Source: Trichuris trichiura
Lineage: Eukaryota > Nematoda > Enoplea > Trichinellida > Trichuridae
Direction: 5' to 3'
NCBI GenBank assembly: GCA_037903355.1
Contig: JBAJFE010000042.1
Span: 3,422,001-3,486,000 of the forward strand
Length of the DNA: 64,000 nt
A program made the translations under genes and the position numbers. Position 1 is the stretch's first letter. Every line of letters starts with the position of its first letter. Under the pieces are notes generated by a model. It searched no databases and was not told the origin of the DNA. It was given only the letters and a program-made list of their open reading frames with translations. Below are positions 56,486 through 64,000 of this stretch, piece by piece.

Positions 56486-58498
56486 GATTGGAAGAACGCG
56501 TCCAAGTAAGACACCGGTTCTACTTTAATTCGTGCTCACCGAACTAGCTTCCGGTAACGTTTCAAAGCCTACTATTTTGCTGCGTTGTATACCTCCTACG
56601 CAATTGAACAACATGAAAGGGTCGAAATTGCGTTGAACGTGCAGAGATCTGCGCAGGCACCTCACCAACAGCCGGTTCACTGCGCCCCCTTTCGGAGAGT
56701 TCAGAATTCGCGATTGGACCCCTGGTCTGGCTGGTAGAATTCAGTGATCTGACTGGTCGAAACTGTTCCCTAGCAGGCGGAAAATTGGAGCGAAAACGTA
56801 GCGCATGCGCTGATTGCCAGATATTATTCCCATCAGCACTGCCAATCGCCACTTTTCTCCCTAGCCCTGCTCCCTGAGGGAGAAGTACCGGCTCTGTAAG
56901 AGGCAGTGGTGTAAAGCAAAGGAGGTTTTACCTTAACTTCTCAGCTCAGAAGTCCCGTTCTTTCATGATGATATGGTATTAAGAATAGTAGATCGAGCGT
57001 TGCTATGTCATCTTAAGTTCGCTCGAACTATACAAAAAACTCCTTATCAAAATGGTTTCCCAAAGAGGTTGGTCGCATCTACTACAAGTCATCAAGCTAA
57101 AGGGCAACATCGTAGCAAGTCTTTTTCAGCGGATAGAAACTCGTACTACCACACTTTGTTGGCTTAGAAAAAAAATAAAGTGCGTAGTAGTGAAGTTAAT
57201 CTCAGACTTACAGTTTTCTTCTCAAGGTCTGTTAACTATAGACCTATTCTCAGAAAAAGACAAACTCAGATCCAGGCCAGAACAACGCTCTGAAAAGCCT
57301 ATGAAATAAAATGTGATTGTTAGGCATCATACATAGGTGAGTCAGGCAGTTTCCTGATTCACGGACTCCAAGACCACATCTCGTCTATCAAACATTTCAA
57401 GAACGTCAAAGATAAAGCCGGAAGGCGTACCAACAACTAATAGCAAAAGATCACAGGACCTGGAGTCAACTGTAGTCGTGCAACACTCGCGATGGCTGAA
57501 CACGCGACACATTGCTTACTGCACTCGAGCTATACGTGGACTTGAAAGAAGCATTTACATTTAGCATAATCTCAATTACAACCAGGGTAAAAAAACAGAT
57601 GTAAGTGTAACAAGATCTAATCAATTGAAATTTATATAAGTAATGTGCGTAATCCCTGCTGACATGACAGATGACCATGTACTGGCATTTAACTTTTCAA
57701 AAACATGGTAATCAACCGTTGTCTTCTCTGCTTTTATTCCATAAGATGCAAGAGCAATAAATTTCACAGTGATCATGTATTTGTAATTTCGATTCGGTAT
57801 TCCATATGGCGACCGAACTCCATAATGTTGAGATTTAATACTTTTGGAGAAAGAGTCAAGCTGTTTACCAACGGTTTCGATTAGCCATCGGGCATTACTG
57901 TTAAACCGCCGTACTCGAAACTTAACATAAACGCTTGAAAGTTATATAAAATGAAAGACCCTATAACGGCGCTTTGAAATTTCACCAGTTTATTCATTTC
58001 GGAAATAGTACAGGCCGCTTATTTAAACTTACACATTAATCGCATCCTCGAAGCTTGCCATACTCCGTTGTCAAAGATTACTGTTTCTTTAAACAAAATG
58101 ATAAAACGTTTGAAAGTTGAGTTACAGTCGATGGTGGTTTACTACTACGCCAGTCACCCACTAGTGAATTACCAACTGAAATAAGAAACTATTCAAACTG
58201 AACTCAAAAATTGGTGATAGGCAAAGCAGGGCGACTTGAGGTCCAAGGGTGCAGTAAATATGAAAGGAGCTATTGGCAGCGGTGAAAGACTGGAGGGTGA
58301 TAACGGAACCCTGGAGTGGAAATGGGGAAGGGCAGTGAAGATAAAAGGAGTGCCATCGCTGGAACGCTGAGGAATTCATAGTAACTGGGATTCTCCCTGG
58401 AACTTTTACGTTGGACTGCTGCTTATCTTTTCACGACCGACTGCATAGACGCTCTGGTACAGTGGTCTTCTTCCAGGAAACTGCTCAGGCATTCTATC
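56486..58498. other. Intergenic, nothing recognised
   Basis: No convincing coding frame, RNA gene or repeat. Confidence 0.35.
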
Positions 58499-58504
58499 TT
58501 GTTA

Positions 58505-58790
58505 TTTCTTAGAATTACGAGAGGCAAACGATTCGAACAAAAGGCCATCTGGAAGAACTATCGCGGCAGCTGCCTGTTGCCATGTATTCATGTCGCTGAT
58601 CATTTCACTTCGCGATTTCCAAGAATTTCAAGATACGAAAGGTTTGCACAAAAGACCATCTCGAAGCACTGTCACTTGAGCCGTTTATCGCGCTCAGCCA
58701 TCAGTTCTTCTGCCAGAAATTCTTTAAGAGTTCCAAGAACCAAAGCTTTTGCATGAAGGACCATTTGGAAGCGCTATTGTTTCTCCTACA
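58505..58790 (+). repeat. Three degenerate tandem copies, ~108 bp unit
   Basis: Units start near 58511, 58622 and 58727. Each runs agaatt/agagtt, cgattcgaacaaaaggccat or its variants, then a 'ctggaag' type block. Divergence is high, about a third of positions by eye. Confidence 0.55.
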
Positions 58791-58799
58791 TTGCAGTGC

Positions 58800-60115
58800 T
58801 GATTGTTCCCTATTCATTTCAGATGTATAAATACATTTAGTTTACTCCATTGCCTCACAGTTTGAGCTACGTCTCTCTTTGTTAAAAGTGAGCTGAAAAA
58901 TCTTGGTATCATCGTTCCAGTCCAATGTTGTCTGCGGAAGTTGTTCTGCTTGTCCTACGATATTCCACAATTAAAAAACCTGTAAAAGTTCATTGATGGT
59001 GTCGTGACCGTTGGCATACTTAACAGAAATTTAAAGAACTAGTTTTGTTCGTGCTAACCTATTGGACAGGCGCTTGGTATCACTGTTATAAACGTAGCAA
59101 TCTGAAGTTGCAAAGTTCATGGTACAGCCGTTGGTGTAATCCTTAAATTTTACTCATAATGAAAACGTTTCATTCAGTTTAGGCACTGCTTATATTGGCG
59201 CAAAATCCACAACCAGCTTTGTCCGCATAGTACCTGGAGCCAGGATGCGGCCATGGCAAGTTTTGTGCCCAACTAATGCTTCAGCTCGTTTCCTCATTTC
59301 TATGACTGTCGATTGAACACACGGGACCGAGACTGCTTCGCTTACTTAAAGCTACAGCTGGAACTCCTACATGCTATTGATCACTCGATTCAAAAACAAA
59401 CGACGGAATTTAGTGAAACTATGACAGCTAGTCAGTTCAGTACAACGGAGGTGTAAGACGACTGGATCTCTGCGCTGCTCGATACACACATTATAGATGT
59501 GTCATTTTGAGGGTGCAAAAAGAGGGTAGAACAACAGCCCGTGATCGTTGAAAATGTTGAAGATGTCAACGGTTATGCTCAATGGATCTTTTTCGTCTTC
59601 TCCAAGCTTAGTCCGGCTACAAAAGTCACATATACATCAGAGCGCTAATAACGTACCGTTCACCCAATGACGTAAATCACGATCCACTAACATTCAACAT
59701 GCACTATTCTGCTATAAAGGGAAAATACAACAGCTCATAAAACGCCGAACTCATTCATTCAGGAGCAAACTTTTAATCACTCAGGAACTACGAACGCGAA
59801 GCAAATAGCAGGCACAGCGGAACAGTCATCGATGCAATAAAAACAGATTATACATCGCCTAAACTAGTACGTTAAGTGCATTACTTCCATGCTCACTTTT
59901 CTAAAGAATTTAATCAACGTTTCCTGGGTGAATAGTTGGGCAAAAGGTAAAAGTAAAAAACACTTTTAACGACCCTCGCCATCTCAACAACAGTCGACTG
60001 CATCGTCATACTCCTGATCGCCAGCTAGGGAGGCAATGGTTGCGCCCGTATTAGTACAACTTGCAGGCTTTCAGAGACCTACCTATGCGCCCTTGTATGA
60101 AGAAAACAATCACAC
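58800..60115. other. Intergenic downstream of the SERCA gene
   Basis: Likely includes the 3' UTR of the calcium-pump gene near its right end. No other feature recognised. Confidence 0.35.

Positions 60116-64000
<3,885 letters not shown>

Overview
This window is nuclear DNA of an animal, most likely a nematode. The clues are very short spliceosomal introns (45-60 bp), a secreted protein built from lustrin-type cysteine modules, EB modules and Kunitz domains (an architecture typical of nematodes), and a SERCA calcium-pump gene. A clade I nematode such as Trichuris is my best guess, but nothing here proves the genus. There are no prokaryotic features such as operons, Shine-Dalgarno sites or CRISPR arrays.

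Three host genes can be supported. (1) On the + strand, EB, lustrin and Kunitz exons run from about 1.35 or 2.14 kb to 19.08 kb. Every internal exon from 8.5 kb on begins and ends in phase 1, so two exon blocks (8.5-10.3 and 17.4-19.1 kb) could be one gene whose 6.1 kb and 7.2 kb introns are filled with transposons. (2) A two-exon + strand gene at 39.3-40.2 kb encodes a ZSWIM3/FAR1-like zinc-binding protein and is followed by AATAAA. (3) The 3' half of a SERCA-type Ca2+-ATPase lies on the - strand from 64.0 to 60.3 kb. It has an extra hydrophobic C-terminal segment and a partial duplication of its last exon.

The rest is mainly a stratified transposon landscape. It holds Ty3/gypsy remnants (11.4-13.3 and 23.8-24.4 kb) and a Ty1/copia RNase H remnant (13.7-14.2 kb). 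There are at least five hAT elements (14.2, 15.0, 21.1, 22.9 and 47.4 kb), most with 8-bp target duplications, plus a weaker one at 51.5 kb. Two Merlin-type elements lie head to head (26.2-28.3 kb), two degenerate mariners lie in opposite orientation (35.8 and 41.4 kb), and there is a pogo-like MITE (43.6 kb) and a long-inverted-repeat element (50.05-53.6 kb).

The most striking system is a family of Penelope-like element (PLE) insertions scattered across the window. One retains a GIY-YIG endonuclease domain without reverse transcriptase. Most are short hairpins with a common 3' tail and target duplications of about 12 bp. Many carry a motif resembling a hammerhead ribozyme (CTGANGA, a five-base stem, GAAA) whose stem varies by compensatory changes. 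These look like small non-autonomous PLE derivatives. One of them breaks the transposase of the 47 kb hAT, and others sit inside the Merlin, the 21 kb hAT and the host introns, so PLE activity is among the most recent events recorded here.
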